Below are positions 1 to 8,244 of a stretch of DNA of 64,000 nucleotides, piece after piece. The first letter of the stretch is position 1. Each line of letters starts with the position of its first letter. The notes under the pieces were generated by a model. That model saw only the letters and a program-made list of their open reading frames with translations, searched no databases and had not been told where the DNA came from. The DNA lies in assembly GCA_035758925.1 (NCBI GenBank), contig DASTVV010000226.1, forward strand, positions 1 through 64,000. The letters run 5' to 3'. A program made the position numbers and the translations under genes. The stretch comes from DASPMP01 sp035758925. GTDB lineage: Bacteria; Gemmatimonadota; Gemmatimonadetes; Gemmatimonadales; Gemmatimonadaceae.

Positions 1-72
1 ATCGATCCACGCACGCACGTGCGGTTCGGTGCCGCGGATCCACGCGACAAGGACTCTGGAGCCGTTGGGCAT
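1..72 (-). CDS. Partial ORF running off the left edge, unknown
   Basis: An open reading frame on the minus strand begins at an ATG at 72 and is still open at position 1 (24 codons). The frame is open upstream of the ATG as far as a TGA at 145-147, and the upstream part also reads like protein (Glu-Val-Ala-Thr-Ile-Glu-Val-Ile). This suggests that the 5' part may have been lost or that the real start is not ATG. There is no signal peptide and no recognisable domain. It lies divergent from the GxxExxY gene at 221, so insertion of that gene could have truncated it. This is only a plausible fragment. Confidence 0.3.
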   Translation of the reverse strand, partial: MPNGSRVLVAWIRGTEPHVRAWID

Positions 73-193
73 TGATGTGCGCGCCGGACGGCCTGTCGGA
101 GGGTCGCCGATGACCTCGATGGTGGCGACCTCGCCTGAGCCCCGTCACGACTTGCGTCGTATCGGCCGGAGTTGAAGTAGGACGATGATAGCA

Positions 194-220
194 GATGGAT
201 CCCTCATTCTATGATCCATC
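194..220. repeat. 8-bp perfect inverted repeat before the GxxExxY gene
   Basis: GATGGATC (194-201) and GATCCATC (213-220) form a perfect 8-bp inverted repeat with an 11-nt spacer. It ends exactly one base before the GTG start at 221. It could form a hairpin that hides the start region, or it could be the left end of the element carrying the gene. No Shine-Dalgarno sequence is visible here. Confidence 0.5.
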
Positions 221-685
221 GTGCAGGTCAAGCTCATTGCGGAGGACCTCACCTATTCGATAATCGGTGGAGGCCAGGAGGTCTATAACAACCTTCGGCT
301 TGGCTTCCTCGAGCATGTCTATGTCATGGCACTGGAACGTGAGCTGCGTGCCAGAGGCCATCGAGTCGCCCGAGAGGTCAGCATCATGATCAGCTACAAG
401 GGCGAAGAACTGACCACGCAGCGCATGGACATGCTGGTCGATGACACCGTCATCATCGAAGTCAAATCGGGACTACGCCTGCACGAATCTGCATCACAAC
501 AGCTCTACAACTACCTGCGCGCCACGCGCATCGAGGTCGGTCTGCTTTTCTTCTTTGGACCGAAAGGCCTGAGCCACTTCAGAGTCGTGTGCTCAAATCC
601 TGAGTCGTCGGTTACCCAGGCCAGGGCCTTCTCTGACGGAAGTGGAACGCTGATCAGCGCCGATCCAGCGGATCGACGCCGATGA
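221..685 (+). CDS. GxxExxY family PD-(D/E)XK nuclease-like protein (copy 1)
   Basis: This 154-residue protein matches the GxxExxY family, small single-domain proteins of the PD-(D/E)XK nuclease superfamily with no settled function. The name motif reads GGQEVY, followed by LGFLEHVY. The nuclease-like core shows the Asp in RMDMLV and the E-x-K in IIEVKS, then the usual QLYNYLRAT helix and a FFFGPKG strand, so catalytic residues appear intact. The start is GTG at 221. The last 13 or so residues are translated from a long inverted repeat (652-747), so the original C-terminus was probably shorter. A second member lies at 44543-44992, also inside inverted repeats but of a different sequence. The family assignment is firm; the function is not known. 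Confidence 0.88.
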   Translation: MQVKLIAEDLTYSIIGGGQEVYNNLRLGFLEHVYVMALERELRARGHRVAREVSIMISYKGEELTTQRMDMLVDDTVIIEVKSGLRLHESASQQLYNYLRATRIEVGLLFFFGPKGLSHFRVVCSNPESSVTQARAFSDGSGTLISADPADRRR

Positions 686-747
686 TTCTGTTTTGTTTGT
701 CAATTCACAGTTTCTGTCGGCGTTGATCGGCTCGATCAGCGCTGATC
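652..747. repeat. 31-bp imperfect inverted repeat, GATCAGCG family
   Basis: Arms at 652-682 and 717-747 match at 27 of 31 positions when one is reverse-complemented (core GATCAGCGC-GATC-AGC-GATC-ACGCCGA). They enclose a 34-nt AT-richer spacer. The left arm overlaps the 3' end of the GxxExxY gene. RNA from this stretch would fold into a long stem. The design resembles the other hairpin elements in the window, although the sequence differs. Confidence 0.8.
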
Positions 748-757
748 CGCGTCACCC

Positions 758-780
758 TTGGTACGGACCACCCGTACCAA
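758..780. terminator. Hairpin between convergent genes, possible terminator
   Basis: TTGGTACGG (758-766) and CCGTACCAA (772-780) form a perfect 9-bp stem with a 5-nt loop. It lies between the end of the GxxExxY gene and the TldE stop at 798, so it could act in both directions. No T-run follows on either strand, so an intrinsic terminator is only possible. Confidence 0.4.
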
Positions 781-797
781 CAAGAGCACAAGTCGAG

Positions 798-2345
798 CTA
801 TACGGCGTCCGATGCGCTGGTGAAGTTGAAGTCGCGCGCTTTGACAGCCGGCATCACGATCGCGCCGCCCGCGCTGCCGCTCTCGCTCGCGTTGATGCGC
901 TCCGGACGACCGAGCATCTCGAGATTGTTCAGCAGGAAGATCGGCGACTCATTCCAGCGCATGTTCTTCACGGGACGCGTGATCTTGCCCTTCTCGATGA
1001 GGAAGGTACCGTCGCGAGTCAGACCGGTGTACAGAATCGTCCGCTGGTCCACGGGCCGGATGTACCAGAAGCGCGTGCACAGGATGCCGCGCTCGGTGCT
1101 CGCGATCAGGTCTTCCAGTGAATGCTTGTCGCCCATCATCTTGAGTCCGCCACCGCCACCGAATCCGCCGCCACCGCCTCCACCGAAGCCTCCGAATCCG
1201 CCGGAGTTCGGCTGCACCCCCTGGCGCTGCGCCCAGTAGCGATCGTACGCGAGCGTCTTCACCACGCCATTCTCGATCCATACCCGTTTCTGGAGCGGGA
1301 AGCCGTCGCCACTCATCGTGCCGCCGGGCGTGTCGGGATCCATGGGATCGGATACGAGGGTCACGCGCTCGTCCACGACTTTCATGCCGATCTTGTTGCC
1401 GCCGCCCGGCTTCGAGAAGAAGCTGCGACCCTCGTCGGCCTGTCGCGCTCCGAGCGCGCCGGCGATGAGCTGCACCAGGTTCCCGACCGCCGTTGGCTCC
1501 AGGACGACGGTGTATCGACCCGGCTCGATCGCCACCGGACTGACCGACCTGCGCGCCTTCTCCGCAGCGCGGCGCCCCAGCGACGCGGCGTCGATCTTCG
1601 TCGCGTCGTTCGTGGACGCACCCGCCCATCCGCTGCCCGTGCCGTCCGGCGTGCGGACCGTGGTGGTGAGCGCCGCGGCAGTCTGGCGAGTGTAGCCGAA
1701 CAAACCCTTGTTGTTCGCCACGGCGAACACCGACGCGTTGACCTCGAGAAACCCGGTCGAAACCAGGTTCGACGCTTTCGCGATCGCCGTTATGGCATTC
1801 ACCATCGCGGCGCGATCGCCGGCGGCCATCGCCGCGGTTGCCGCGCTCCACGCAGGTGACTCGACATACGACTGCGGGCCCAGCTCCGGCAGCGCTTCCG
1901 GGTCTTCCGGCGCCAGCCTGGCCAAATCCTCACTGCGCTGGACGACCGCGCGAAGCGACGCGTCGTCCGTCGAATTGATCGTCGAGCTTGCGGACTTCTT
2001 GCCGAATGTGCTGCGCACGCTGACGGTCGTGTCGTAGCTGTCGCCCGACGTGGACGCCTGGTTCACGGCGAAGCGCATGTTGCCGCTCGCGGAGCTGCCG
2101 ATCGTCACCCGCGTTTCGTCGGCGGTGGCAAAGGACAGCACCTTCTTTGCGAGCGCTTCGCATTCGTCGCGTGTCAACAGCGAAAGTGCAGAACCCGTTC
2201 CAACCACAGAGGGCACAGAGAACACAGAGGATGCTGATCGATTCCCAGCCTCCGTGCCCTCTGTGCGCTCTGTGGTTCGCAAGTTGTTCTTTGTGGAGAC
2301 ACCGTCGAAGAGTGATTTCGGCGCGCCGGGATCGATGATCGGCAT
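798..2345 (-). CDS. TldE/PmbA-like partner of TldD
   Basis: This 515-residue protein is of the TldD/PmbA (U62) superfamily. It lacks the HExxxH zinc motif seen in its neighbour, so it is the likely non-catalytic TldE-type partner. In E. coli, TldD-TldE cut unfolded peptides such as microcin precursors. The ATG at 2345 follows directly on the TAA of tldD, so the two are co-transcribed. Two oddities stand out. Residues about 23-48 are translated from a CACAGAG-type inverted repeat (2202-2277), placed between the start and the family-like segment LLTRDECEALAKKVLSF. A run of glycines with a few phenylalanines occupies residues about 380-400. If the repeat is not translated, the real start would be a downstream non-ATG codon. 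The family is secure; the start is uncertain. Confidence 0.85.
   Translation of the reverse strand: MPIIDPGAPKSLFDGVSTKNNLRTTERTEGTEAGNRSASSVFSVPSVVGTGSALSLLTRDECEALAKKVLSFATADETRVTIGSSASGNMRFAVNQASTSGDSYDTTVSVRSTFGKKSASSTINSTDDASLRAVVQRSEDLARLAPEDPEALPELGPQSYVESPAWSAATAAMAAGDRAAMVNAITAIAKASNLVSTGFLEVNASVFAVANNKGLFGYTRQTAAALTTTVRTPDGTGSGWAGASTNDATKIDAASLGRRAAEKARRSVSPVAIEPGRYTVVLEPTAVGNLVQLIAGALGARQADEGRSFFSKPGGGNKIGMKVVDERVTLVSDPMDPDTPGGTMSGDGFPLQKRVWIENGVVKTLAYDRYWAQRQGVQPNSGGFGGFGGGGGGGFGGGGGLKMMGDKHSLEDLIASTERGILCTRFWYIRPVDQRTILYTGLTRDGTFLIEKGKITRPVKNMRWNESPIFLLNNLEMLGRPERINASESGSAGGAIVMPAVKARDFNFTSASDAV
2202..2277. repeat. CACAGAG-type hairpin element inside the tldE reading frame
   Basis: The left arm (2202-2230, starting AACCACAGAGGGCACAGAG) and the right arm (2250-2277, ending CTCTGTGGTT) are near-perfect inverted copies made of a degenerate CACAGAG motif, with a spacer of about 19 nt. 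The frame stays open through the element, which encodes low-complexity residues (TTERTEGTE and SSVFSVPSVV). It sits close to the tldD-tldE junction and would fold in the mRNA near the tldE start. Confidence 0.85.
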
Positions 2346-3968
2346 TTACGCGGTCCTCCCGGTGTTGATGACGTTGATTTGCCGGAAGCGCGACGGAACG
2401 CACCCGTGCGATACGGCGTTGCTCTGTGCCGGCTGACCCTTGCCGTCGTTGTTCGCGCCACCCAGCCAGTAGCTGCGCTGGCCGCCGATCATGTCCATGC
2501 TCTTCCAGAAATCAGGCGTCCGCATCTGATACGCGACGTCTTTCAGCATCCCGACGATCTTGCCTCCCTTGATCTCGTAAAACACCTGGCCGCCGAACTG
2601 CGCGTTGTAGCGCTGCTGGTCGATCGAGAATGACCCGTTGCCGACGATCGCGATGCCGGCGTCCGTCGCCGCGATGATGTCCTCCCAAACGAGGTCCTTC
2701 GCGCCGGGCTGCAGCGATACGTTCGGCATGCGCTGGAACTGGACGTCGGACCAGAACTGCGCGTACGAGTTGCCATGCGACTTCACCGGCCTGCCGGTCT
2801 TCTTGTAGTACCAATCGAGATACGGTGCCTGCTCGCGCGTGGTCTGATAGTCCACGAACGTGCCGTCCTTGATGATGTCGTACGTCTCCGGCACCACGCC
2901 TTCGTCGTCCCAGCCGCACGCGGACAACGACCCCGCCTGGCTGCGATCGGCGCGAATGTTCATCAGGTCTGAGCCGTACTTGAGCGTGCCGAGCACTTTC
3001 TCCGGGGGAGCGACGAAGCTGGTGCCGGCGTAGTTGGCCTCGAATCCCAGCGCGCGATCGAGCTCCGTTGGATGCGCGACCGACTCGTGGATCGTGAGCC
3101 AGAGATGCGTGGGATGGAGGATGAGGTCGTAGCGACCCACCTCCACCGGCTTGGCCGACAACTTCTGCACCGCCTCCTCGGCCCACTTCGACGCGTTGCC
3201 GACGAGGTCGGACTCCGCGAAATGCTCGTACCCCAGGCCGCGCGGAGCAATGTCGCTGGAGCGCGTCTGGAAGTCGGAGTTGTCCGCCGACACCGCCGTG
3301 ATGTTCACGTTCGGGCTGCATCGGAACAGCGTCTGCTCGGTGAACGAGCCGTCGCTGTTGGCAAACCACTTCTCTTCGCGCAGGAAGTTCACGCCGGACG
3401 ACGCGAAGCGCGTGCCTTTGACTTTCAGCGCCGCCTCGTTGGCGGCCAGCAGCAGCGCGACCTTCTCCGCGATCGGAACTTCGAACGGATCCTTCTTGAT
3501 CGGAGAGCGCCAGGCTCCGGCCTGCACCGACCCGTAGGGCGCGAGGGTGATGGCGCGTGCCAGCGCCGCGCGGTTCGCCTTCGCCTGCTCCACCGCGCTG
3601 CGCGCGATCGCGGTCACGGTGTCCGGCGTGAGATTCGCCGTGGCGGCAAACCCCCATGCGCCGTTCACGAGCGCGCGCACGCCGATACCCGCCGTCTCGT
3701 TGTCGCTGAGGCCGAGGACGCGCCTCTCGCGCGTGTTGATGCCCTGCGAGCGGTAGCGCGCGATGCGCGCGTCGGCGTACTGCGCGCCCGCCGCTTTCGC
3801 GGCATCGACGGCCCGCATGGCCAGGTCCTTGAAGTCGGCGGCCCCCGCGGCATGCTCGCGGACGAGAATGTCGGGTGTCGCAACGAGCGCGCCGGCGCGG
3901 TGGCCGATGACAGTCAGCGCCGCGGCTGCCGAGGCGGTCTTGACGAAGTTACGGCGTGAGACGGACAT
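2346..3968 (-). CDS. TldD-like zinc metalloprotease with Tat signal
   Basis: This 540-residue member of the TldD/PmbA (U62) family keeps the metal site: HESVAH at residues 294-299 is the HExxxH motif, and Cys523 in SHGC is the expected third ligand. The ATG at 3968 is preferred over an upstream one at 4013 because it opens with a twin-arginine signal (SRRNFVK, then an Ala-rich stretch to about residue 35), so the protein is probably exported folded by Tat. E. coli TldD is cytoplasmic. The adjacent tldE-type gene at 798-2345 has no signal of its own and may be carried out with this subunit. The substrate is unknown. Confidence 0.88.
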   Translation of the reverse strand: MSVSRRNFVKTASAAAALTVIGHRAGALVATPDILVREHAAGAADFKDLAMRAVDAAKAAGAQYADARIARYRSQGINTRERRVLGLSDNETAGIGVRALVNGAWGFAATANLTPDTVTAIARSAVEQAKANRAALARAITLAPYGSVQAGAWRSPIKKDPFEVPIAEKVALLLAANEAALKVKGTRFASSGVNFLREEKWFANSDGSFTEQTLFRCSPNVNITAVSADNSDFQTRSSDIAPRGLGYEHFAESDLVGNASKWAEEAVQKLSAKPVEVGRYDLILHPTHLWLTIHESVAHPTELDRALGFEANYAGTSFVAPPEKVLGTLKYGSDLMNIRADRSQAGSLSACGWDDEGVVPETYDIIKDGTFVDYQTTREQAPYLDWYYKKTGRPVKSHGNSYAQFWSDVQFQRMPNVSLQPGAKDLVWEDIIAATDAGIAIVGNGSFSIDQQRYNAQFGGQVFYEIKGGKIVGMLKDVAYQMRTPDFWKSMDMIGGQRSYWLGGANNDGKGQPAQSNAVSHGCVPSRFRQINVINTGRTA

Positions 3969-4103
3969 GGTTGGGATGGGGTGGAAGCCTCGAAAATAAT
4001 GACCGGTCGTCACCGCTTCCTCCAGTTGCCGTGAGGCTTACGGCCTCGACACGCTCGCCGTTGAGTCGGTATTGCTGGGGCGTGGCTCGCGCGCGATGCT
4101 ACA

Positions 4104-4766
4104 GTGCGATGCCCCGCACCGAAACTTCGATCAACAGATGGAAAAGTGTCCCTGGCGACGTTCCAGGTGAATTCGACGTCCACGCAGTCGCGCCCGGAGC
4201 GCGTCGCCGAGCGCGCCAGGGACGCGCTCGACGACGGCTCGGCTCTGTCCGGACCGGAGCTGGCGAAGGTCAAAACGGACATCGCCAAGGCGCCCGGGAT
4301 CATGCGTCCGATGCTGACGAAGACGATCGACGATCCGAACGCCGTGAAGGCGGGAATGCTGCGCTGGGCTCCCCGAATGCTCGTCGCATTGCTGCCGGCG
4401 TACGCCGCGATCCTCGCGCTGTTCTGTCGCCGGCGGAACTATCCCGAGCACCTCTACTTCGCCATCCACCTGCACTCGTTCGTCTTCGCGGCATTGACGC
4501 TGGCCAATCTCTTCAAGTTCAGCCACGTGTTCGTCATCGGGCTGGTGACCGGCTTGGCCGCAAGTGCCTGGATCGTACTCTACTCGCTGATCGCGCTGCG
4601 GCGCGTGTACGGCGGAACGATCGGCGGCACGCTGGCGCGAGCGATCGGCATCATGACCCTCTACGGAGTCGTTGCGCTGCCGGCGCTCTTGGGAGTCGTC
4701 CTGCTCTCCGCGTTCTTGCGCTCTAGGGCACCGACAGGAATACCGCCGGTGTGGTGTCGTTGTTGA
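4104..4766 (+). CDS. DUF3667-like membrane protein, possibly lacking its N-terminus
   Basis: This 220-residue protein has about four hydrophobic segments in its C-terminal half. The stretch RRRNYPEHLYFAIHLHSF is typical of DUF3667-type membrane proteins. Family members usually begin with a short zinc ribbon, which is absent here, so the gene may be truncated or the annotated GTG start (4104) may be wrong. The first 90 residues are charged and have no clear domain. The 3' end overlaps the end of the convergent lipoprotein gene (4723) by 44 nt, so the last dozen residues may be read-through. The function is unknown. Confidence 0.6.
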   Translation: MRCPAPKLRSTDGKVSLATFQVNSTSTQSRPERVAERARDALDDGSALSGPELAKVKTDIAKAPGIMRPMLTKTIDDPNAVKAGMLRWAPRMLVALLPAYAAILALFCRRRNYPEHLYFAIHLHSFVFAALTLANLFKFSHVFVIGLVTGLAASAWIVLYSLIALRRVYGGTIGGTLARAIGIMTLYGVVALPALLGVVLLSAFLRSRAPTGIPPVWCRC

Positions 4767-5535
4767 AGACACCACGCACCGCGTAGGATCCCGGGCTGAT
4801 GCCGCCCAGTACGCCAAGATGCAGATCGAAGCTGGCGCGCTTCGTTTCGCCCGGCGCGAACCCGATCTCCCGACTGGCGGTCGTGTGCGTGCCCGTGATC
4901 GACGGTGCCAACCGGAACCCGAACGTTTCGGCCGACGAGGATGACGCCTGCGGCGTGAGCTTTACCCACACGGGCACGGGGCGCGAGTTGGTAACGCTCA
5001 CGGTGACAACCACCCAGCCGCCGTTCGTCTTCGAATACACCGTCGGAGACACGGACACCGACACCTGCATGTCGGCGGGATTCACCCTCATGGCGGTCAC
5101 GAGGATCGGGAGCGGACCAGCTTCCTTGAGACAGCCATGGCCACCGCACGAAACGATGCCGCCGCACTTCTCGCGGTAGTACGCGCTCGGATGTCCCTCG
5201 AACCGGCCGAGCGCGTGGAGCATCTCGTGTCGCACCAGGAGCCCGTCATTCAGGAAACCCTCGGCGATGACGATGCGGTTGCTGTCGGGCCACCAGAGTC
5301 CGGCCGCCGCTTCCTCGCCAACCTCGAACTCGTTCACGCCGGGGACGACATACCACAGCACGTCGGGAGTCGTGGAAATGCCCGAGCATTGCTTCGTGAC
5401 GTCCCACCACAAGGCGTACTGGCCCGGCGGCTGGAGCGCCACGGCGTCGCCGGGAAAGTGCGGACGCACCGGATGGTCACACGCCAGAATCCCAAACGCA
5501 CCTGCGAGAGCACCAAGCGCGAGTCGAAGGGTCAC
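4723..5535 (-). CDS. Lipoprotein with HExxH metalloprotease-like motif
   Basis: This protein of about 270 residues is a predicted lipoprotein: a GTG start at 5535 gives a short hydrophobic signal ending GILAC. An ATG at 5592 would add 19 polar residues before the signal and would overlap the upstream gene, so it is less likely. In the middle lies HEMLHALGRFEGHP, which fits the HExxHxxGxxE form of zinc metallopeptidases, so a secreted protease is possible. Two Cys pairs follow. The C-terminal 110 residues look like a beta-sandwich. It lies 20 nt after the deacetylase gene on the same strand. The peptidase role is inferred from the motif only. Confidence 0.65.
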   Translation of the reverse strand: MTLRLALGALAGAFGILACDHPVRPHFPGDAVALQPPGQYALWWDVTKQCSGISTTPDVLWYVVPGVNEFEVGEEAAAGLWWPDSNRIVIAEGFLNDGLLVRHEMLHALGRFEGHPSAYYREKCGGIVSCGGHGCLKEAGPLPILVTAMRVNPADMQVSVSVSPTVYSKTNGGWVVVTVSVTNSRPVPVWVKLTPQASSSSAETFGFRLAPSITGTHTTASREIGFAPGETKRASFDLHLGVLGGISPGSYAVRGVFNNDTTPAVFLSVP

Positions 5536-5555
5536 GGAGTACCGGTCGGGTGGGT

Positions 5556-6464
5556 TCAGGGGACCAGGGTAGCCTTCTGGAGATCTCTCCACGTTACGAG
5601 CTTCACGTTGTTGTCGGCCAGAGCCTTCCTGAATTCGGGACTCGTCATCACCTCATAGTCCCGCTGCCGCCACGCTGCGCCGTATGGCTCGTGGCTCACG
5701 GTCACCGCCTGCAGCTCGGCGTCGTCGCGGCCCAGGTGCACGATCATCTCCGTGAGCCCTGGCTTGAGATCGGCGACGGCCTTGAGATAGAACGCCTTCC
5801 ATTGGTCGCGGGGAACCTCCGGTCCGGCGATGACGACGTAATCCAACACGACATCCTTCGGCGTCAGCTGCGGTCCCACCCCCGGCATTCCCTTGACCGC
5901 CAGGAACGGAAGACCATAATCGCGCGCGACTTTGATGTACGTCGCCATCAGCTCGGGCTTCGAGAACAGCGCGCCCATGTGGCTGTCGAGATGTGTGGGA
6001 CGGACGCCGAGGGCCATCGCACGCTCCACCTGGGCACGCAGCTCGCGCTCCACTTCCGCTGGCTTCGCGTTCGACGCGACCGGCGCCACTTCATTGGGGA
6101 ACGTGCCATCAGGACCCAGGAGGCTCGGGACCTTGTCTTTCGATTCGACGCTGCCCCAGCGATACGTCTCCCACTCGCTGGTAATCGTGAGATGCAACCC
6201 GAGATCCGCGTTCGGATGTGTCCTGGCATACGCGGCGACCTCGGTCATCCACGGCGTGGGCACCATGATGCTCGCGGACGTCACGGCGCCTTTGTCGAGT
6301 GCGTCGAAACTGGCGACGTTCACCGAGTGCGCGACAGCGAGGTCGTCCGCGTGCAGAATCAGGAGCTTCGTGTCAGCCGGATATCCCAGTCGCTCGGCGA
6401 TCGTTCTTGTCTGCGCCGAGAGCGACGAGGCGACGACCAGGAGGAGCAGCGACGACCGGAGCAT
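5556..6464 (-). CDS. ChbG/HpnK (YdjC-like) family carbohydrate deacetylase, secreted
   Basis: This 302-residue protein is of the YdjC/ChbG/HpnK deacetylase family, which removes acetyl groups from sugars such as chitooligosaccharides. Visible family motifs are LILHADDLAVAHSVN (metal-binding Asp pair), LGLHLTI and THLDSHMG. The ATG at 6464 opens a clean signal peptide ending SLSAQ, so the enzyme is exported. An alternative ATG at 6503 only adds polar residues. It is followed closely by the HExxH lipoprotein gene. The substrate cannot be told from sequence. Confidence 0.85.
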   Translation of the reverse strand: MLRSSLLLLVVASSLSAQTRTIAERLGYPADTKLLILHADDLAVAHSVNVASFDALDKGAVTSASIMVPTPWMTEVAAYARTHPNADLGLHLTITSEWETYRWGSVESKDKVPSLLGPDGTFPNEVAPVASNAKPAEVERELRAQVERAMALGVRPTHLDSHMGALFSKPELMATYIKVARDYGLPFLAVKGMPGVGPQLTPKDVVLDYVVIAGPEVPRDQWKAFYLKAVADLKPGLTEMIVHLGRDDAELQAVTVSHEPYGAAWRQRDYEVMTSPEFRKALADNNVKLVTWRDLQKATLVP

Positions 6465-6573
6465 GTTCACGGGAAATCCTCGCAAGCGCGGTTCGTGGAT
6501 CACCGGGGGCGCTGCAACGGTAACTCTGGAGCTGCCACCTTGCCAAACAACTTTCGATCACGTCTCTTCGGGC

Positions 6574-7143
6574 GTGATACGCGTCGCTCTCGTTCGACAC
6601 GGGCGGTCTGCCCATCCGCTCGGTTCCGGAAGCATCGATCGGGCGCAGGTGCTCGCGTGGAGAAAAGGGTATGACCTGGCGGGCATCCAGCCGGACAGCG
6701 TTCCGCCGACTCCGCTGATACAGGTCGCCGCGGACGCGACGCACATCCTGGCGAGCGACATGCCGCGAGCCATCGCGTCGGCCCAGCGACTCGCACCGCG
6801 CCGCAACATCCAGATCTCTTCGCTGCTGCGCGAAACGCACCTTCCGATTCCACACTGGCCGACGCGTCTGCCGTTGTCCGCGTGGGAACGAATCATCGGG
6901 ATCGCCTGGTTCTCTCGCATCATGTTCGGCATCGACGCCTCGGCCACTGATCGCGACCAGGCGACGCGCGCCTCCGACTGGCTGGCGCGCGTCCTGCCGC
7001 GCGGATCGGATGCCGTCATCGTGACGCACGGCGTGTTTCGACGCCTTCTCGCCAGGCAACTGGTGGCCAGGGGTTGGACGAGCGTCGCTCGCGTGGGCGG
7101 GTTCGACCACTGGAGCTCGTGGACGCTGACGAAGCGGACCTAG
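6574..7143 (+). CDS. Histidine phosphatase family protein
   Basis: This 189-residue protein carries the phosphoglycerate-mutase-like phosphatase signature LVRHGRSAH near its N-terminus, whose His would be phosphorylated. A second conserved His is in VIVTHGVFRRLLA. Members range from phosphoglycerate mutases to SixA-like phosphatases; this one is short and has no signal peptide, so it is probably a cytoplasmic phosphatase. The GTG at 6574 is the last in-frame start before the motif, and I could find no clear ribosome site. Its stop overlaps the stop of the convergent alcohol dehydrogenase gene by 4 nt. Confidence 0.8.
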   Translation: MIRVALVRHGRSAHPLGSGSIDRAQVLAWRKGYDLAGIQPDSVPPTPLIQVAADATHILASDMPRAIASAQRLAPRRNIQISSLLRETHLPIPHWPTRLPLSAWERIIGIAWFSRIMFGIDASATDRDQATRASDWLARVLPRGSDAVIVTHGVFRRLLARQLVARGWTSVARVGGFDHWSSWTLTKRT

Positions 7144-8168
7144 ACCTTCAGCACCATCGCGCCACGCATTCCAGCCGCCGAGTGGAGACGGGCAAGCGCC
7201 ACGTTCGCGTCCGCGAGCGGTAGGAGCTGCACCGTTGGTCGAAGCGGAATGCTCGCGGCGGCAGCCAGCGTCTCGCGCACATCCACGCGTGTCACGTTGG
7301 CGACGCTTCTGACCACACGCTCCATCCAGAGGTGTCTCGCGTAGTCGAGTCGCAGCAGCTCGGCCTTGTCCGCGTCGGACTTTCGAATCGCATTGATGAT
7401 GAGGCGTCCGCCGACTTCGAGATGGCCAAGGGCGTCGACGATCGGTTTCCAGGCGGGCGTCGTGTCGATGATCGCGTCGACGGGCGCCGGTGGGGACTCG
7501 GATGTGTCTCCCGTCCATGCGGCGCCGAGTTGCCGGGCGAACGCACGCTCCTCGGGATTGCGCGCAAAGACGAAGATGGGCGAGTCGGGATGGCGGTGTC
7601 TCGCGAGCTGCAACACGAGGTGGCCCGACGCTCCAAATCCAACGAGTCCCAGGCGCTCTCCGCGCGACAGGTTGGCGAGTCGCAGCGAGCGCCAACCGAT
7701 GGCACCGGCGCAGAGAAGTGGTGCGGCATCGACGTCGGTCATGGCTTCTGGAATCGGATGCGCGAACGCGGCGGGAACCGCGACGAATTCGGCGTACCCG
7801 CCGTTCACGTCCGCGCCCGTGGAGACGAACTTTGGGCAGAGATTCTCGAGCCCGGCGCGGCACCAGCGACAGGTGCCGTCCGCCCAATGAATCCACGCGA
7901 CGCCGACCCGGTCGCCGACATGGCTGGTGGTGACGCCGTTTCCGACGGTGGCGACACGACCCACCGCCTGGTGTCCGGGTATGACGGGATACCGTGGCGC
8001 CACGACGCGACCCTCGACGACGTCGAGGTCGGTGCGACACACGCCGCACACGGAAACCTTCACCACGATCTCGCCGTCTCGCGCGACTGGCGCCTCGACG
8101 TCCACCAGTTCGAGGGGCGTCGCTCCCGGCGCAGCCGGAGCAGGGCGTCGCAGTTGCAGCGCGCGCAT
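7140..8168 (-). CDS. Zinc-dependent alcohol dehydrogenase family protein (AdhA-like)
   Basis: This 342-residue protein is of the MDR superfamily. The catalytic zinc site is visible in GVCRTDLDVVEG, PVIPGHQAVG and, later, the Cys of PLLCAGAIGWR. The structural zinc site is CRWCRAGLENLCP. The cofactor loop reads GLVGFGASGHLVLQLA (GxGxxG), which suggests NAD(P)H. The length is normal for the family. Relatives oxidise primary alcohols or reduce aldehydes. It is divergent from the permease gene at 8245, with only 76 nt between the two starts. Confidence 0.9.
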   Translation of the reverse strand: MRALQLRRPAPAAPGATPLELVDVEAPVARDGEIVVKVSVCGVCRTDLDVVEGRVVAPRYPVIPGHQAVGRVATVGNGVTTSHVGDRVGVAWIHWADGTCRWCRAGLENLCPKFVSTGADVNGGYAEFVAVPAAFAHPIPEAMTDVDAAPLLCAGAIGWRSLRLANLSRGERLGLVGFGASGHLVLQLARHRHPDSPIFVFARNPEERAFARQLGAAWTGDTSESPPAPVDAIIDTTPAWKPIVDALGHLEVGGRLIINAIRKSDADKAELLRLDYARHLWMERVVRSVANVTRVDVRETLAAAASIPLRPTVQLLPLADANVALARLHSAAGMRGAMVLKV

Positions 8169-8244
8169 GGGAGTAAGCTGCCGTGGTCGCGGTGTCTCTG
8201 GCCAGCTGGCTTACACGATCGGGTACGGCGACGCACCTTGTAGC

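Noticed and set aside
1140..1205. Possible CRISPR or minisatellite at CCGCCACC units
   Set aside because: The units are irregular and encode an in-frame glycine run in TldE; there are no spacers.
2512..3657. Minus-strand ORF of 381 codons inside tldD
   Set aside because: It is an out-of-frame shadow of the TldD gene with no recognisable motif and excess Arg.
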